Shown piece by piece: positions 10,067 to 19,130 of a stretch of 64,000 nucleotides of DNA. The notes beneath the pieces were generated by a model that searched no databases, was not told where the DNA came from, and saw only the letters and a program-made list of their open reading frames with translations. This DNA is from Acidobacteriota bacterium (GTDB lineage: Bacteria > Acidobacteriota > Thermoanaerobaculia > Multivoradales > JBCCEF01). The stretch is taken from positions 62,001-126,000 of the forward strand of contig JBCCEF010000003.1 in assembly GCA_039030395.1 (NCBI GenBank), in the 5' to 3' direction. The translations under genes were made by a program, and so were the position numbers. Each line of letters opens with the position of its first letter. Position 1 is the stretch's first letter.

Positions 10067-11466
10067 TCTTTCAACGCTTCGGCCTCCGCCGGCTTCACTT
10101 CGTCGGCATTGGCGGCACCGGCATGAGCGGCATCGCCGAGGTCCTGCTCGACAATGGCTTCGAAGTCAGCGGCTCGGACCTGGCTGCCACGGACGTCACC
10201 GCCCGCCTCGAGGGGCTCGGCGCGCGGGTGTGTCAGGGGCACTCGGCAGAGAACCTGAACGGCGGAGTGGACCTGCTGGTCATCTCCTCCGCCGTCAATG
10301 AAAACAACCCCGAGGTCAAGGCGGCACGCGGCCGAGGCGTCACCGTGGTGCGTCGGGCGGAGATGCTCGCCGAGCTGATGCGCCTCAAATACGGCGTGGC
10401 GGTGGCCGGCACCCACGGCAAGACCACCACCACCTCGCTCATCGGCACCGTCCTCACCGACGCCGGGTTGGACCCGACGGTGATCGTCGGCGGGCGGGTA
10501 CGCGCCCTGGGCACCGGCGCCCGTCTCGGCCAGAGCGACTACCTGGTGGCCGAGGCGGACGAGTACGACCGCAGCTTCCTTCGTCTCCACCCGGTGATCG
10601 CGGTGGTCACCAACATCGACCGCGAGCATCTCGACACCTATCCGGATCTCGAGGCCATCCGCGAGGCCTTCAGCGAATTCGCCAACCGGGTGCCGTTCTT
10701 CGGCCGGGTGATCCTGTGCCTGGACGATCCCAACATCCAAACCCTGCTGCCGGCCCTGCGCCGCCGCCGGGTGGTCACTTACGGCCTGTCGCCGCAGGCG
10801 GAACTCGCCGCCTACGACCTCGAAGCCACCGTCGGCGGCACCCGCTTCAAGGTGCGCAGCTCGCAGAGCGGCATCCTCGGCGAGGTGGAGCTGCCGATGC
10901 CCGGCGAGCACAACGTGCGCAACGCCCTGGCGGCGATCGCCGTGGGGCTAGCGATGGAGGTGGACTTCGTTCGCATCAGCGAGGCCCTGGCCTCCTTCAG
11001 CGGCGTCCACCGGCGCTTCGAACATCTGGGAACCTGGCGCGGCGCGGCGGTGATCGACGACTACGCCCACCACCCGACGGAGGTGCGGGCTACTCTCCAG
11101 GCGGCGCACCAGAGCTACCCCGAGGGCCGCGTCCATGCGGTGTTCCAGCCGCACCTCTACTCGCGCACGCGGGACCACGCGGAGGACTTCGGTCGCGCCC
11201 TGCTGGCGGCGGACCGGGCCTACGTGACGGATATCTACGGCTCCCGCGAGGAGCCCATCGCGGGGGTGTCGGCGGAGCAGATCATCGAGGCGGCGGTGGC
11301 GAGCGGCCATCGGCACGTCAGCCACTGCCCGCGCTGGCAGGACGCGCCGCCGCTGGTCGCCGAGGACGTGTCACCGGGGGACGTGGTGCTCACCTTGGGA
11401 GCCGGCGACATCTACAAGCTCGGGCTGCGCCTGGCCGAAGACGGCGCCGCGGAGGGAGGGGAATGA
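10063..11466 (+). CDS. murC: UDP-N-acetylmuramate:L-alanine ligase
   Basis: MurC joins L-alanine to UDP-MurNAc, the first amino-acid step of the peptide stem. The 467-residue protein has the N-terminal GIGGTGMSGIAEVL motif, the P-loop GTHGKTTTT near residue 116, the EADEYDRSFL motif and the DDYAHHPTE motif of the C-terminal domain. These are all diagnostic for MurC rather than Mpl. It overlaps murG and ftsQ by 4 nt. In many bacteria murB and ddl follow here; in this cluster ftsQ follows directly. Confidence 0.96.
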   Translation: MIFQRFGLRRLHFVGIGGTGMSGIAEVLLDNGFEVSGSDLAATDVTARLEGLGARVCQGHSAENLNGGVDLLVISSAVNENNPEVKAARGRGVTVVRRAEMLAELMRLKYGVAVAGTHGKTTTTSLIGTVLTDAGLDPTVIVGGRVRALGTGARLGQSDYLVAEADEYDRSFLRLHPVIAVVTNIDREHLDTYPDLEAIREAFSEFANRVPFFGRVILCLDDPNIQTLLPALRRRRVVTYGLSPQAELAAYDLEATVGGTRFKVRSSQSGILGEVELPMPGEHNVRNALAAIAVGLAMEVDFVRISEALASFSGVHRRFEHLGTWRGAAVIDDYAHHPTEVRATLQAAHQSYPEGRVHAVFQPHLYSRTRDHAEDFGRALLAADRAYVTDIYGSREEPIAGVSAEQIIEAAVASGHRHVSHCPRWQDAPPLVAEDVSPGDVVLTLGAGDIYKLGLRLAEDGAAEGGE

Positions 11467-12356
11467 GCGACGACCCGACCCTGCGGCCGAGCACCGTGCT
11501 GGGACCGCTCAAGCCCTCCGGCGGCCAGGTGCTGCCCTTCCGCCGCCGGCCGGTCAAGCCGCGGCGCAAGAAGCGCGGCCTGCTGCGCTCCCTGTGGCGG
11601 CCACTGTCCCTGGCGGTTCTCCTGGTCGGCCTGCCGTTGGGCGGTGGCTACTGGGCCGTTTCGACGCCGGGCTTCGCTCTCCAAGAGACGGTGGTGGCCG
11701 GTGCCGAAGAGGTGCCCTTGGGTTGGATCGAAGCGGCGCTCCAGCCGCTCGCCGGGCGCAACCTGCTCATCCTGCCGCTCGAAGAAGTGGACGCCCGGCT
11801 GGCGGGCCATCCGTGGATCGCCGGGCTGGAAGTATCCAAGGAACTGCCCGGACGGCTGGTGGTGCAGGTGGTCGAGCGCCGGCCGGCGGCGCGGGTGCCG
11901 ATCGATGGGGCCGCCTGGTTGACGGACGCCACCGGCCGGCCGATCGAGGCGGAGGGCGAGAGGGGAGCGGTCGACCTGCCGCTGGTCACCGGCGGCGAGG
12001 AACCGAGAGTCGGGGTGCCCGGAGCGCTCGGACTGTTGGCCGAACTGCGGGCCGCCGAGCCCACCTGGGCGCGGGGCGTGCGGGAAGTGGAAATGCTGGC
12101 GCCGGACGAGGCGCGCCTCTTGACGGACGCGTTGCCCTTTCCGCTACTGGTGCGGGCGGGACAGATCGAACCGAAGGCGGGTCGACTGAACTTTCTTCTG
12201 GGGGAAATCGAAACGCGCTATCCGGGTCTTGAATCTTTGGATCTGCGCTTCGCCGGTCGCATCGTGTTGCGACCGGGCAAGGCCGGTTGGGGAGCCGGCA
12301 TGGATGCATCGAATTACGTCCGGCAGGGCGTTTCACGAGCAGAGGATGTGACATGA
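11463..12356 (+). CDS. ftsQ: Cell division protein FtsQ
   Basis: FtsQ is the bitopic scaffold that binds FtsL/FtsB at the septum. The 297-residue product has a strongly basic cytoplasmic segment (RRRPVKPRRKKRG, about residues 27-39), one membrane helix (about 45-65) and a periplasmic POTRA domain (about 66-140) containing HPWIAGLEVSKELPGRL. The FtsQ beta domain continues to about residue 265. Sequence conservation in this family is low, so the call rests on topology, the POTRA pattern and position. ATG overlaps the murC stop, and the stop overlaps the ftsA start (ATGA). Confidence 0.9.
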   Translation: MSDDPTLRPSTVLGPLKPSGGQVLPFRRRPVKPRRKKRGLLRSLWRPLSLAVLLVGLPLGGGYWAVSTPGFALQETVVAGAEEVPLGWIEAALQPLAGRNLLILPLEEVDARLAGHPWIAGLEVSKELPGRLVVQVVERRPAARVPIDGAAWLTDATGRPIEAEGERGAVDLPLVTGGEEPRVGVPGALGLLAELRAAEPTWARGVREVEMLAPDEARLLTDALPFPLLVRAGQIEPKAGRLNFLLGEIETRYPGLESLDLRFAGRIVLRPGKAGWGAGMDASNYVRQGVSRAEDVT

Positions 12357-13588
12357 GCAAACCTCAGGATTACTACGTCGGAATCGATATCGGCTCCTCT
12401 AAGGTCGGTGTACTGATCGGTCAAGTGGACGAGCAGGGGGCGATGGAAGTGGTGGGGCGCGGCGAAGCGCCCAACCGCGGCACCCGCAAGGGCAACATCG
12501 TCAACGTCGAGGCCACCGTCGACGCCCTCAAAGCGGCGAGCGAAGAAGCCGAGGTGATGGCCGGGGTGGAGATCTCCCGCGCCTATGTCGGTGTCGCCGG
12601 CGCGGACATTCGAAGCGTCAACGCCCGCGGCATGGTCTCCGTTTCCCGCCGCGACCGGGAGATCACCCACCAGGACATCCAGCGGGTGCTCGACGCCGCC
12701 CAGGCGGCGGCGTTGCCGTCGGACCGGGAAATCCTGCACGCCATCCCGCAGGAGTTCCTGGTCGACGAGCAGGGCGGCATCGGCGATCCCCTCGGGATGC
12801 TCGGCAGCCGATTGGAGGTCACGGTCCATCTGGTCACCGGCAACGTCACCCGCTCGAAGACCTTGCTCACCTGTGTCAATCGCGCCGGCATCGAGGTGAT
12901 CGAAATGGTGTTCGAGCCGCTGGCTTGCGCCGCGGCGGTCCTGACGCCGGACGAGCGCGAGCTGGGCGTTCTGCTCCTGGACATCGGCAGTGGCACCTCC
13001 GAGTACGCCCTGTTCTTGGATTCCGAGCCGTACCACAGCGCCGTGCTGCCGATCGGCGCCGGCCACTTCACCAACGACCTGGCGATGGTGCTGCGCACCC
13101 CCTTCTCCGAGGCCGAGCGCATCAAGGTCAAGAACGGTTGCTGCGTCGCTGCCATGGTCACCGACCAGCAGGGGGTGGCCGTGCCGAGCGTCGCCGGCGG
13201 TGCCGAGCGGGTGGTACCGAAGAAAGAACTCTGCGGCATCCTCCAGCCGCGCGCCGAGGAACTGTTCTCGCTGGTGCGCGAAGACCTCGCCAAGCACGGT
13301 TTCGACGAGCGGCTGCGCGGCGGCGTGGTGCTCTCCGGCGGCGGCGCGCAGCTCGACGGCCTGGTGGAAATGGCCGAGCAGATCTTCGACACCGGCGTGC
13401 GCTACGGCTTGCCGCGCGGCCTCGGCGGCCTGGTCGACGTGATCAATTCCCCGGCCTGGTGCGCCACCTCCGGCCTGCTCTTGTGGGGCCGCGACATGGA
13501 CCGTCGGCGGGAGCCCAAGCGCCGCGCGAGCTTCAGCGTCAAGGGCGTGATGGGCAGCCTGCGCGGCATGTTCGAGGACCTGCTCTGA
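12353..13588 (+). CDS. ftsA: Cell division protein FtsA
   Basis: FtsA is the actin-like ATPase that tethers FtsZ to the membrane. The 411-residue protein has the phosphate-1 motif GIDIGSSKV near residue 10, the FtsA-specific 1C/SHS2 region (about 85-165), phosphate-2 [10 protein letters not shown] (about 211-220) and an adenosine motif [10 protein letters not shown]. The C-terminal [12 protein letters not shown] is an amphipathic membrane-targeting helix as expected. Its TGA overlaps the ATG of a 51-codon reading frame that bridges to ftsZ. Confidence 0.95.
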   Translation: MSKPQDYYVGIDIGSSKVGVLIGQVDEQGAMEVVGRGEAPNRGTRKGNIVNVEATVDALKAASEEAEVMAGVEISRAYVGVAGADIRSVNARGMVSVSRRDREITHQDIQRVLDAAQAAALPSDREILHAIPQEFLVDEQGGIGDPLGMLGSRLEVTVHLVTGNVTRSKTLLTCVNRAGIEVIEMVFEPLACAAAVLTPDERELGVLLLDIGSGTSEYALFLDSEPYHSAVLPIGAGHFTNDLAMVLRTPFSEAERIKVKNGCCVAAMVTDQQGVAVPSVAGGAERVVPKKELCGILQPRAEELFSLVREDLAKHGFDERLRGGVVLSGGGAQLDGLVEMAEQIFDTGVRYGLPRGLGGLVDVINSPAWCATSGLLLWGRDMDRRREPKRRASFSVKGVMGSLRGMFEDLL

Positions 13589-13743
13589 TGGTCGCCCGAA
13601 TGCCCAAACTTCGCCAGCGCCGACTAGCCCGATTCGATTCCATGACTTTCCCGGAAGGTCCGTCGGTCCCTACCGTGACCACGACCCTCCGAATCCAGAT
13701 TTCCACCATTTCCACTTCCACCCGAACGGGGGTAGCCCAATGA
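13588..13743 (+). CDS. Possible 51-residue bridging ORF between ftsA and ftsZ
   Basis: An open frame of 51 codons exactly fills the ftsA-ftsZ gap. Its ATG shares one base with the ftsA stop (TGATG), and its TGA overlaps the ftsZ start (ATGA). The product begins with a basic stretch ([12 protein letters not shown]) and ends in a Thr/Ser/Ile-rich tail; no family is recognised. It may encode a small protein, or it may only carry ribosomes from ftsA into ftsZ. It could also be chance, because stops are rare in GC-rich DNA. Confidence 0.3.
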   Translation: MVARMPKLRQRRLARFDSMTFPEGPSVPTVTTTLRIQISTISTSTRTGVAQ

Positions 13744-15044
13744 TCCTTTTCGAAGACGAAGACACCCTGAGCGATCTCGACCTGGCGGTCAGCCTGGACG
13801 AGGGTCCGAGCGAGTCCTTCCCGGCCAAGATCCGCGTCATCGGCGTCGGCGGCGGCGGCGGCAACGCCGTCAACCGCATGATCGACGCCGAGCTGCGCGG
13901 CATCGAATTCATCGCTGCCAACACCGACCAGCAGGCGCTCCAGAACTGCCGGGCACCGATGAAGCTGCAGATCGGCAAGCAGCTCACCCGCGGCCTGGGG
14001 GCCGGTGCCGATCCGGAGATCGGCCGCAAAGCCGCCCTCGAAGACACCGAGAAGATCTTGGAGTTCCTCGACGGCGCCGACATGGTGTTCCTGACCGCCG
14101 GCCTCGGCGGCGGCACCGGCGGTGGCGCGGCACCGATCATCGCCTCCCTGGCGTCCGAAATCGGCGCCCTGACGGTGGCGGTGGTCACCAAGCCCTTCGG
14201 CTTCGAAGGCAAGCGCCGCATGCGCTACGCGGAACAGTGCGTCGACGAGCTGCGCTCCGCCGTCGACACCCTGATCACCATCCCCAATGAGCGGCTGCTG
14301 TCCTTCGTCGAGCGTGGCACCCCGCTGTCCGAAGCCTTCCGCATCGCCGACGACGTGCTGCGCCAGGCGGTGCAGGGCATCAGCGACCTGATCACCGTGC
14401 CCGGCGAGATCAACGTCGACTTCGCCGACGTGCGCACCATCATGACCGGCATGGGCATGGCGCTGATGGGCACCGGCATCGCCAAGGGCGAAAACCGCGC
14501 TATCGAATCCGCCCAGCGGGCGATCTCCTCACCGCTCCTGGAGGAAACCTCCATCCAGGGTGCCCGGGGGGTGCTGCTCAACATCTCCGGCGGTCACGAC
14601 CTCACCCTGCACGAGGTGGCCGAGGCGGCCCGCATCATCCAGGAATCCGTCGACTCCGAGGCCAACATCATCTCCGGCATGGTGATCGACGAATCCCTGG
14701 AAGAGGGTATGAAAGTCACCGTCATCGCCACCGGCTTCGACCGCGACCTGGACGACATGGACCGCGAAATGCAGCCCGTCCGCGGCTTCACCGAAACCCC
14801 GGTGGCGGCGGCCACGGACGACGACTTCTTCGAGTCCCGCCCGGCCCCCCGCCAAGCGGCTCCGACGCCAGCAGCCCCCAAGCCGGAAGGCGAAGAAGTC
14901 GTCGCGGCGGAAGCTCCGGAAGTCCCCTTCTACCGCAAGGCCATCGCCCACAACCGCGGCGACGACAGTGGCGGCTACGGCCCCAACTGGTCGAGCGTAG
15001 ACGACTACGATATTCCGACGGTGCTGCGGAAACAGATGGATTGA
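13740..15044 (+). CDS. ftsZ: Cell division protein FtsZ
   Basis: FtsZ is the tubulin-like GTPase of the division ring. The GTPase core (about residues 28-330) includes [15 protein letters not shown] and NTDQQAL. The tubulin signature near residue 122 reads GGGTGGG rather than the usual GGGTG(T/S)G. A C-terminal linker rich in Ala/Pro/Glu (about 345-415) leads to the conserved tail [12 protein letters not shown], the docking peptide for FtsA. The 434-residue length is slightly long because of the linker. A GGGGG tract about 10 nt before ATG may act as the ribosome site. It is the last gene of the dcw run; a 7-bp hairpin (15038-15056) spans the stop but lacks a T-tract. Confidence 0.97.
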   Translation: MILFEDEDTLSDLDLAVSLDEGPSESFPAKIRVIGVGGGGGNAVNRMIDAELRGIEFIAANTDQQALQNCRAPMKLQIGKQLTRGLGAGADPEIGRKAALEDTEKILEFLDGADMVFLTAGLGGGTGGGAAPIIASLASEIGALTVAVVTKPFGFEGKRRMRYAEQCVDELRSAVDTLITIPNERLLSFVERGTPLSEAFRIADDVLRQAVQGISDLITVPGEINVDFADVRTIMTGMGMALMGTGIAKGENRAIESAQRAISSPLLEETSIQGARGVLLNISGGHDLTLHEVAEAARIIQESVDSEANIISGMVIDESLEEGMKVTVIATGFDRDLDDMDREMQPVRGFTETPVAAATDDDFFESRPAPRQAAPTPAAPKPEGEEVVAAEAPEVPFYRKAIAHNRGDDSGGYGPNWSSVDDYDIPTVLRKQMD

Positions 15045-15181
15045 GGAGATCAATCCCCAAGGCAGAAAAATAGACCGGGGGGTTCCAGGCACGTTTAGGG
15101 CTTTTCGATATCCTATAGACCATTGATCGCGTTCGAGGGCTCGATCAACGGCAAATTGCTATTCGACAAAGGCGATGGCCC

Positions 15182-15772
15182 TCAGACCTTTCTCGGAGCC
15201 CCTCGGCGTGCTTCAGACTTGACTTGCTCCATTTTGGCCGCACTTTCTTGGTCTTCCTCGTCCATCTTGCAAGCCCACACTTGGCAGAGTCTCTCCAATT
15301 CTCCATAGATTCTCTCGTTACCGAGCATTACTCGCCTATCATCGATGAAAGTTCTCAAGAGCTTGACCCATCGCGTCAGAAGTACGCTGATCATATTGTA
15401 GGCTGCCTCTTCGTCGATGGCCCCAAGATGAACGGCCGTAGAATAGTCTTCTATGATATTTAGAAAATTCTTTACCTCCTGATATGCATCCTTGTCTTTC
15501 TTGAGCGTTAGGAGTTGGGCTTCGGTCAATGCATTGTCGGAGTTAACAAGGTCGAAGTCGCAGATCCCAAGAGCTTCGTTTGCAGCTCGCTCTCTGTCCA
15601 TGATGACATCGGTACTAAAATATGTGAAGGCTGCATTCAGCTTGTTCCATTGTGAGGCAGATCGCAGTTGTCTCCATAGAATTGCAAGTTGAAGGAGCAG
15701 AAGGAACGAAATTCCTGCTGTGGCGACTGATCCCCAGGCTTGCATCCAATCTGCGAGATTCGGAGTCTGCAT
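15182..15772 (-). CDS. Hypothetical protein with one membrane helix
   Basis: A 196-residue protein with one N-terminal membrane helix (about residues 15-33) followed by a mostly helical, acidic soluble domain. The layout resembles DUF4760-type proteins (short anchor plus helical cytoplasmic domain), but no diagnostic motif is certain. The gene is visibly AT-richer than the dcw genes and uses many A/T-ending codons, which suggests recent acquisition. It is alone on its strand; the next leftward gene upstream is the BrnA-like gene at 15860-16267. Function unknown. Confidence 0.65.
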   Translation of the reverse strand: MQTPNLADWMQAWGSVATAGISFLLLLQLAILWRQLRSASQWNKLNAAFTYFSTDVIMDRERAANEALGICDFDLVNSDNALTEAQLLTLKKDKDAYQEVKNFLNIIEDYSTAVHLGAIDEEAAYNMISVLLTRWVKLLRTFIDDRRVMLGNERIYGELERLCQVWACKMDEEDQESAAKMEQVKSEARRGAPRKV

Positions 15773-15859
15773 TCTCTTCCCTCGTAGTACCTACTAGGCA
15801 TTAATTCATGCAATGATGCTTATGTCGCTCGCTGCGTGCTATGTTTCGACCTTTAGCAT

Positions 15860-16267
15860 TTATATCCAATTGTGCGGGGTGGAGCAAGATGGTTGAAGAG
15901 ACTGTTTGCGTTTTGGCTGGGCAAGGAGTCGACCGATGGAACTCAATAGCGGGAAAGTAGCCGGACAGGATGTGTATCCACGCCAGTACTCCGGCCGTTT
16001 TTCAGATTTGCTGGCGTCTCGATGTGCCTCATAGTAGGCCCGGAGGATGGCATCGATGCGGCTCTGATAGTCCCGGCCCTGGGATTTCAGCCAGCTTAGG
16101 ACGTCGCGATCCAGGCGGATGGTGAGCTGCTTCTTGCCCGGCGGCACGGCGACTCGTGCAGAGCGGAAGAATTCGTCGTCCAACTCCGGAATGTCGGAGT
16201 AATCGATCTCGTCGTCGTTTAGCGCATCAAGGTGCTTCAAGGCGTTCTTCGTAGGTTCATTGTTCAC
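15860..16267 (-). CDS. BrnA-type antitoxin, orphan
   Basis: The first 85 residues match the BrnA antitoxin pattern: acidic leader (DDEIDYSDIPELDDEF), then KKQLTIRLDRDVLSWLK and a ribbon-helix-helix-like segment ending in RIDAILRAYYEAH. In known BrnTA modules this protein neutralises the BrnT ribonuclease and represses the operon. No BrnT-like gene lies on either side: only 168 nt without a coding frame separate it from the divergent gene at 16436. The last ~50 residues do not resemble the family and may be a read-through tail in AT-richer DNA. Confidence 0.7.
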   Translation of the reverse strand: MNNEPTKNALKHLDALNDDEIDYSDIPELDDEFFRSARVAVPPGKKQLTIRLDRDVLSWLKSQGRDYQSRIDAILRAYYEAHRDASKSEKRPEYWRGYTSCPATFPLLSSIGRLLAQPKRKQSLQPSCSTPHNWI

Positions 16268-16435
16268 GTCGGTTTGCCTGGAGATGAGTTGATCTCCGAT
16301 TGTCTGCTGTAGCTTCAGTTGTATTTTCAGATGGGAACTGGTCCCCCTAAGGCTTCACGGAAAAGGCAGTAGCTTGACCCGTGCCAACCTTCGGCTGCCC
16401 CATCGCTGCCATATTCCGCAGTCAGAATCAGTGTC

Positions 16436-17071
16436 ATGAAGAAATGGCTGGTCTTCGGGGCGCTGGCGCTGCTCGTAGTCGTCTTCGTGATCGGGGTTCA
16501 GAAGGAAGAGTCGGTCGTGGAGAGGTTCTCGGCAACTTCCGGAAGCCCATCCTTCGAAGTGCGCGTGGTGAAGCCGCGATCCGCCTTGCCCATTTTCGGG
16601 TTGGTTCCCTCGTCGCTTTTCGGCGTTCCTGCGGAATTGGGTTTTGACGACGCCAGTCCGGGCGCTGAGGTCGGTCGGGTTGGGAAGGACCGGCTCGAAC
16701 TTCGCGCGGTGGGTTGGGATTTCACTGTCGTAACCGACGGCGAGGGGAGGCCTGCTTCCGGGACGAATCTAGTGTTTTCGTTGGAACTCGGGGGCAGGTA
16801 TCAGACGCTGCGCTGCCGCCCTTCGGAGCGTCCTCCAACCCCCGCCGAGCACATCAAGGAGAGGTTGGGATTTCAGGTCGATCGGCCGGAGGATGAGGAC
16901 GGTGCGAAAGGCTATCTCCAGACGCGAAGCGACGCTGATGGCGTCCGCGGCAGCCTCCGGGTGGAACTCTCGACCTGCGAGAACATCGGAACGGGCAAAA
17001 CCATCAACTGGCCGCCGGCGCCGTTGGTGGTCTCCGGGAGCTTCGAGCGGCTGCCGGCCGAGGGTCGGTAG
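16436..17071 (+). CDS. Hypothetical membrane-anchored or secreted protein
   Basis: A 211-residue protein with a signal sequence or N-terminal anchor (KKWLVFGALALLVVVFVIGV, residues 2-21). The remainder is predicted extracytoplasmic and beta-rich, with two cysteines (in LRCRPS and STCENIG) that could pair. No family is recognised. The GGRYQTLRC stretch resembles SSWQTMRC in an open but start-less region on the opposite strand at 17651-17853, hinting at a local paralogue. The ribosome site before ATG 16436 is weak. Function unknown. Confidence 0.6.
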   Translation: MKKWLVFGALALLVVVFVIGVQKEESVVERFSATSGSPSFEVRVVKPRSALPIFGLVPSSLFGVPAELGFDDASPGAEVGRVGKDRLELRAVGWDFTVVTDGEGRPASGTNLVFSLELGGRYQTLRCRPSERPPTPAEHIKERLGFQVDRPEDEDGAKGYLQTRSDADGVRGSLRVELSTCENIGTGKTINWPPAPLVVSGSFERLPAEGR

Positions 17072-17215
17072 GTTTTCCGCGTTCCGTCGCTCAGGCTAGG
17101 GTGCGCTCTCCGGTTCGAAGCGGACTTGGACAACCGTCCTGGGACCGTTCTCCTCGCCGTCTTTCAAGCCGAACTCCTTGCCGCAAAGGAGCACCTGCAC
17201 CCCTTCGCCATCCAG

Positions 17216-17650
17216 TCATCCGGCCTCGTCACAGTTCAGGGCGTCGCCCGTCCAGGTCCAGGCCATTTCGCCGTCCGACGGGCTGACTTCTTCCTGCCCT
17301 AACACTTCGTCCCAGCCTTTGTTCATGGTCAGAAGACGCGGTAGGGGCTCCGAACCTTCGATGGTCACCGCCGTCACGGCGCAATCGCCGACGGCTTCTT
17401 CGAGGTCTTTCGTCGCGAGGGTGTAGTTGCAGTGGTTGACGAATTCACCGAGTTCCTCGCGCAAGGCCTCGACTTCGACCGGGGCGGAGCCGGTGCCGTC
17501 GAGGTATAGGGCGGCGGCCTGGTTCGGGCATCCCTCGGCCTCGGACGCCGCATCGGCCCCGCCCGCGAAGGCGAGGCACAGCATCATGACGACAACGGCT
17601 GTCGCTGGACCCCGAATCTGGAGTTTTGAAGGGTCTGAAGCACTTCTCAT
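17216..17650 (-). CDS. Small secreted hypothetical protein
   Basis: A 144-residue product with a clear signal peptide (basic MRSASDPSKLQIRG, hydrophobic AVVVMMLCLAFAGG, Ala-rich cleavage region ADAA near residue 31). The mature part is acidic with three to four cysteines and contains DGEMAWTWTGD. ATG at 17650 was chosen because GAGGAG lies upstream and the signal peptide begins there, although the frame is open further. No family recognised. Its upstream open region is treated separately as a possible decayed gene. Confidence 0.6.
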   Translation of the reverse strand: MRSASDPSKLQIRGPATAVVVMMLCLAFAGGADAASEAEGCPNQAAALYLDGTGSAPVEVEALREELGEFVNHCNYTLATKDLEEAVGDCAVTAVTIEGSEPLPRLLTMNKGWDEVLGQEEVSPSDGEMAWTWTGDALNCDEAG

Positions 17651-17853
17651 GGCTGCTCCTCGGTGCCCGACGATAGGCCGGATTCGACACCTCATAGTCT
17701 GCCACGAGCTTCCAGCATATTGCACCTCCACGGACCTGCCCGTGGAGTCGCCGAACCCTACGGTCCGGACCTGTGGTTTGACCTCGTTCTGGTCGACTGT
17801 CACGCTGGAGTCACCTTTGACCCGTTGAATGGCTTCGGCCTGGAGTTCTGACC
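17651..17853 (-). pseudogene. Possible gene fragment resembling the 16436-17071 product
   Basis: The frame of the 17216-17650 gene stays open upstream for about 90 codons and reads like coding sequence (SWSELQAEAIQRVKGD, then SSWQTMRCR). The SSWQTMRCR part resembles YQTLRCRPS in the protein at 16436-17071. There is no convincing start or signal peptide, and the divergent gene at 17854 begins immediately beyond. It may be the 3' remnant of a paralogue fused in frame by deletion. The similarity is short, so confidence is low. Confidence 0.25.
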
Positions 17854-18414
17854 ATGAAGCTACTTCGCATTTTGGCTTTGGCGGTGGCTTTTGCTGGCAT
17901 CTGGGTCTTTCTTGCTCCGCCGTCACCCAGCGGCGGCTCCAGCGAAGCAGAGGTTTCGAGGACTTTCTCGTTCGATACGGATCCCCAGACGACCGTGCTG
18001 ACCGTGACCTACCTCGGCGGCCTTTCAGGAGGTCGGACGGTCTATCTGGTGCATGGCGACGGAAGGCTGCGCAGGGAGCAGCGCAGCAGATCGGGCGAAC
18101 TCCGCCGGTCGTCGGAAATTCTTCTGAGCTTCAACCAAGTGCAGGCGCTTCTGCGAGTGGCCGTCATCCACGGATTCCTGGATCTCACTCAGGAGGAGCT
18201 TCGAGCAGAGATCGTGAGGCCTCTGGCGATCTCGGACGCAGGCACCATGCAGGTCGACCTGGAAGTCACCAGCTATGAGCGCGCTGGAGAGGAGATGGGT
18301 GCGCGAAATCGCACACTTCGCTTATCGGCACCGCAAGCTCTGCACCGAGCCAATCCCGAGAGCCTTGCGATCAAGGGTTTCGTTGAGCTGTCCCAGCTAT
18401 TGGCTTCGTACTGA
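17854..18414 (+). CDS. Small secreted protein, paralogue of the 44586-45212 product
   Basis: A 186-residue protein with an N-terminal signal/anchor (residues 3-22). The mature part contains FSFDTDPQ, VLTVTYLGG and VHGDGRL, followed by an alpha-helical stretch LLRVAVIHGFLD. The same order (FTLSADP, VLHIAYIP, LFGDGRF, LVDLALSHGLAD) is seen in the protein at 44586-45212, so the two form a small paralogous family 27 kb apart. No named family is recognised. GGAG lies 8 nt before ATG. Confidence 0.65.
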   Translation: MKLLRILALAVAFAGIWVFLAPPSPSGGSSEAEVSRTFSFDTDPQTTVLTVTYLGGLSGGRTVYLVHGDGRLRREQRSRSGELRRSSEILLSFNQVQALLRVAVIHGFLDLTQEELRAEIVRPLAISDAGTMQVDLEVTSYERAGEEMGARNRTLRLSAPQALHRANPESLAIKGFVELSQLLASY

Positions 18415-18568
18415 TTCGGTGGGGTCTCCTGACGTCGTGGTTGTTGAAACGAGAGCTCGTACCCGAAAAGCGTCCGGTCGAGGACGAGCGGCTCAGGGTC
18501 GGAATCTGATCTTCTGCGCCATGCCTTGCCACCGGACCGCCCCATCCCCTTGTTAGAGTCGCCGGACT

Positions 18569-19126
18569 TTGGTCGATCTAGTCTCTTCTCTCGCCCGCCG
18601 GCAGCGCCGCCTCTTTGGGGCGGCCGCTCTGGTGATGCTCTCGATCTACGCCATGGCGGCCTTTGGGCGGCCGGTGGCGAATGTGTTGCGGGCGCAGGGG
18701 ATGCTGCGCTTTTTCGTCGCCGCCCTGTTCGTGACGGCGGCGGTGGTGGGGGTGGTGTGGGTGTTGAAGAACGGTCGCCGGCCGAACCGGCGGGAGTTGC
18801 TGTTGTTCGGCGCTTTGGGGCTGGTCTATGGCCTGTTTCTGTTCCGCATGACCTATCCGGAGGAGGCCTTTCACTTTCTGGAGTATGGCCTGCTCGGCGC
18901 CCTGCTCTTGGCGGGCTTCGCGCTGCGCCGGCCGCTCCGGCCGGCGGCGTGGCTGGCCTTCGGCGCGACGGCGTTTCTCGGCTGGACGGACGAGCTGCTC
19001 CAGCACTTTGTGCCGGAGCGCTTTTTCGACTGGCGGGATGTAGCCCTCAACGCCTTCGCCGGTCTGCTGGCGATCGTCGCTTCGGTGCTGTGGGAGCGCT
19101 GGGCGCGGCCGGCGGCTGGCTCCTAG
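18569..19126 (+). CDS. VanZ-like membrane protein
   Basis: A 185-residue integral membrane protein with about five helices. The middle contains FHFLEYGLLGALL and the end has GWTDELLQHFVPERFFDWRD followed by an N-x-F-A-G-L helix. This is the VanZ-like arrangement: E-Y-G-L-L-G, then D-E-x-x-Q-x-F-V-P-x-R, then D-x-x-x-N. Named VanZ gives low-level teicoplanin resistance, but most relatives have no known role. The likely start is TTG at 18569. It converges on sucA with 4 nt between stops. Confidence 0.7.
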   Translation: MVDLVSSLARRQRRLFGAAALVMLSIYAMAAFGRPVANVLRAQGMLRFFVAALFVTAAVVGVVWVLKNGRRPNRRELLLFGALGLVYGLFLFRMTYPEEAFHFLEYGLLGALLLAGFALRRPLRPAAWLAFGATAFLGWTDELLQHFVPERFFDWRDVALNAFAGLLAIVASVLWERWARPAAGS

Positions 19127-19130
19127 AGGT

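Noticed and set aside
15038-15056. Hairpin over the ftsZ stop as the operon terminator
   Set aside because: Seven-base stem without a T-tract; not enough to call a terminator.
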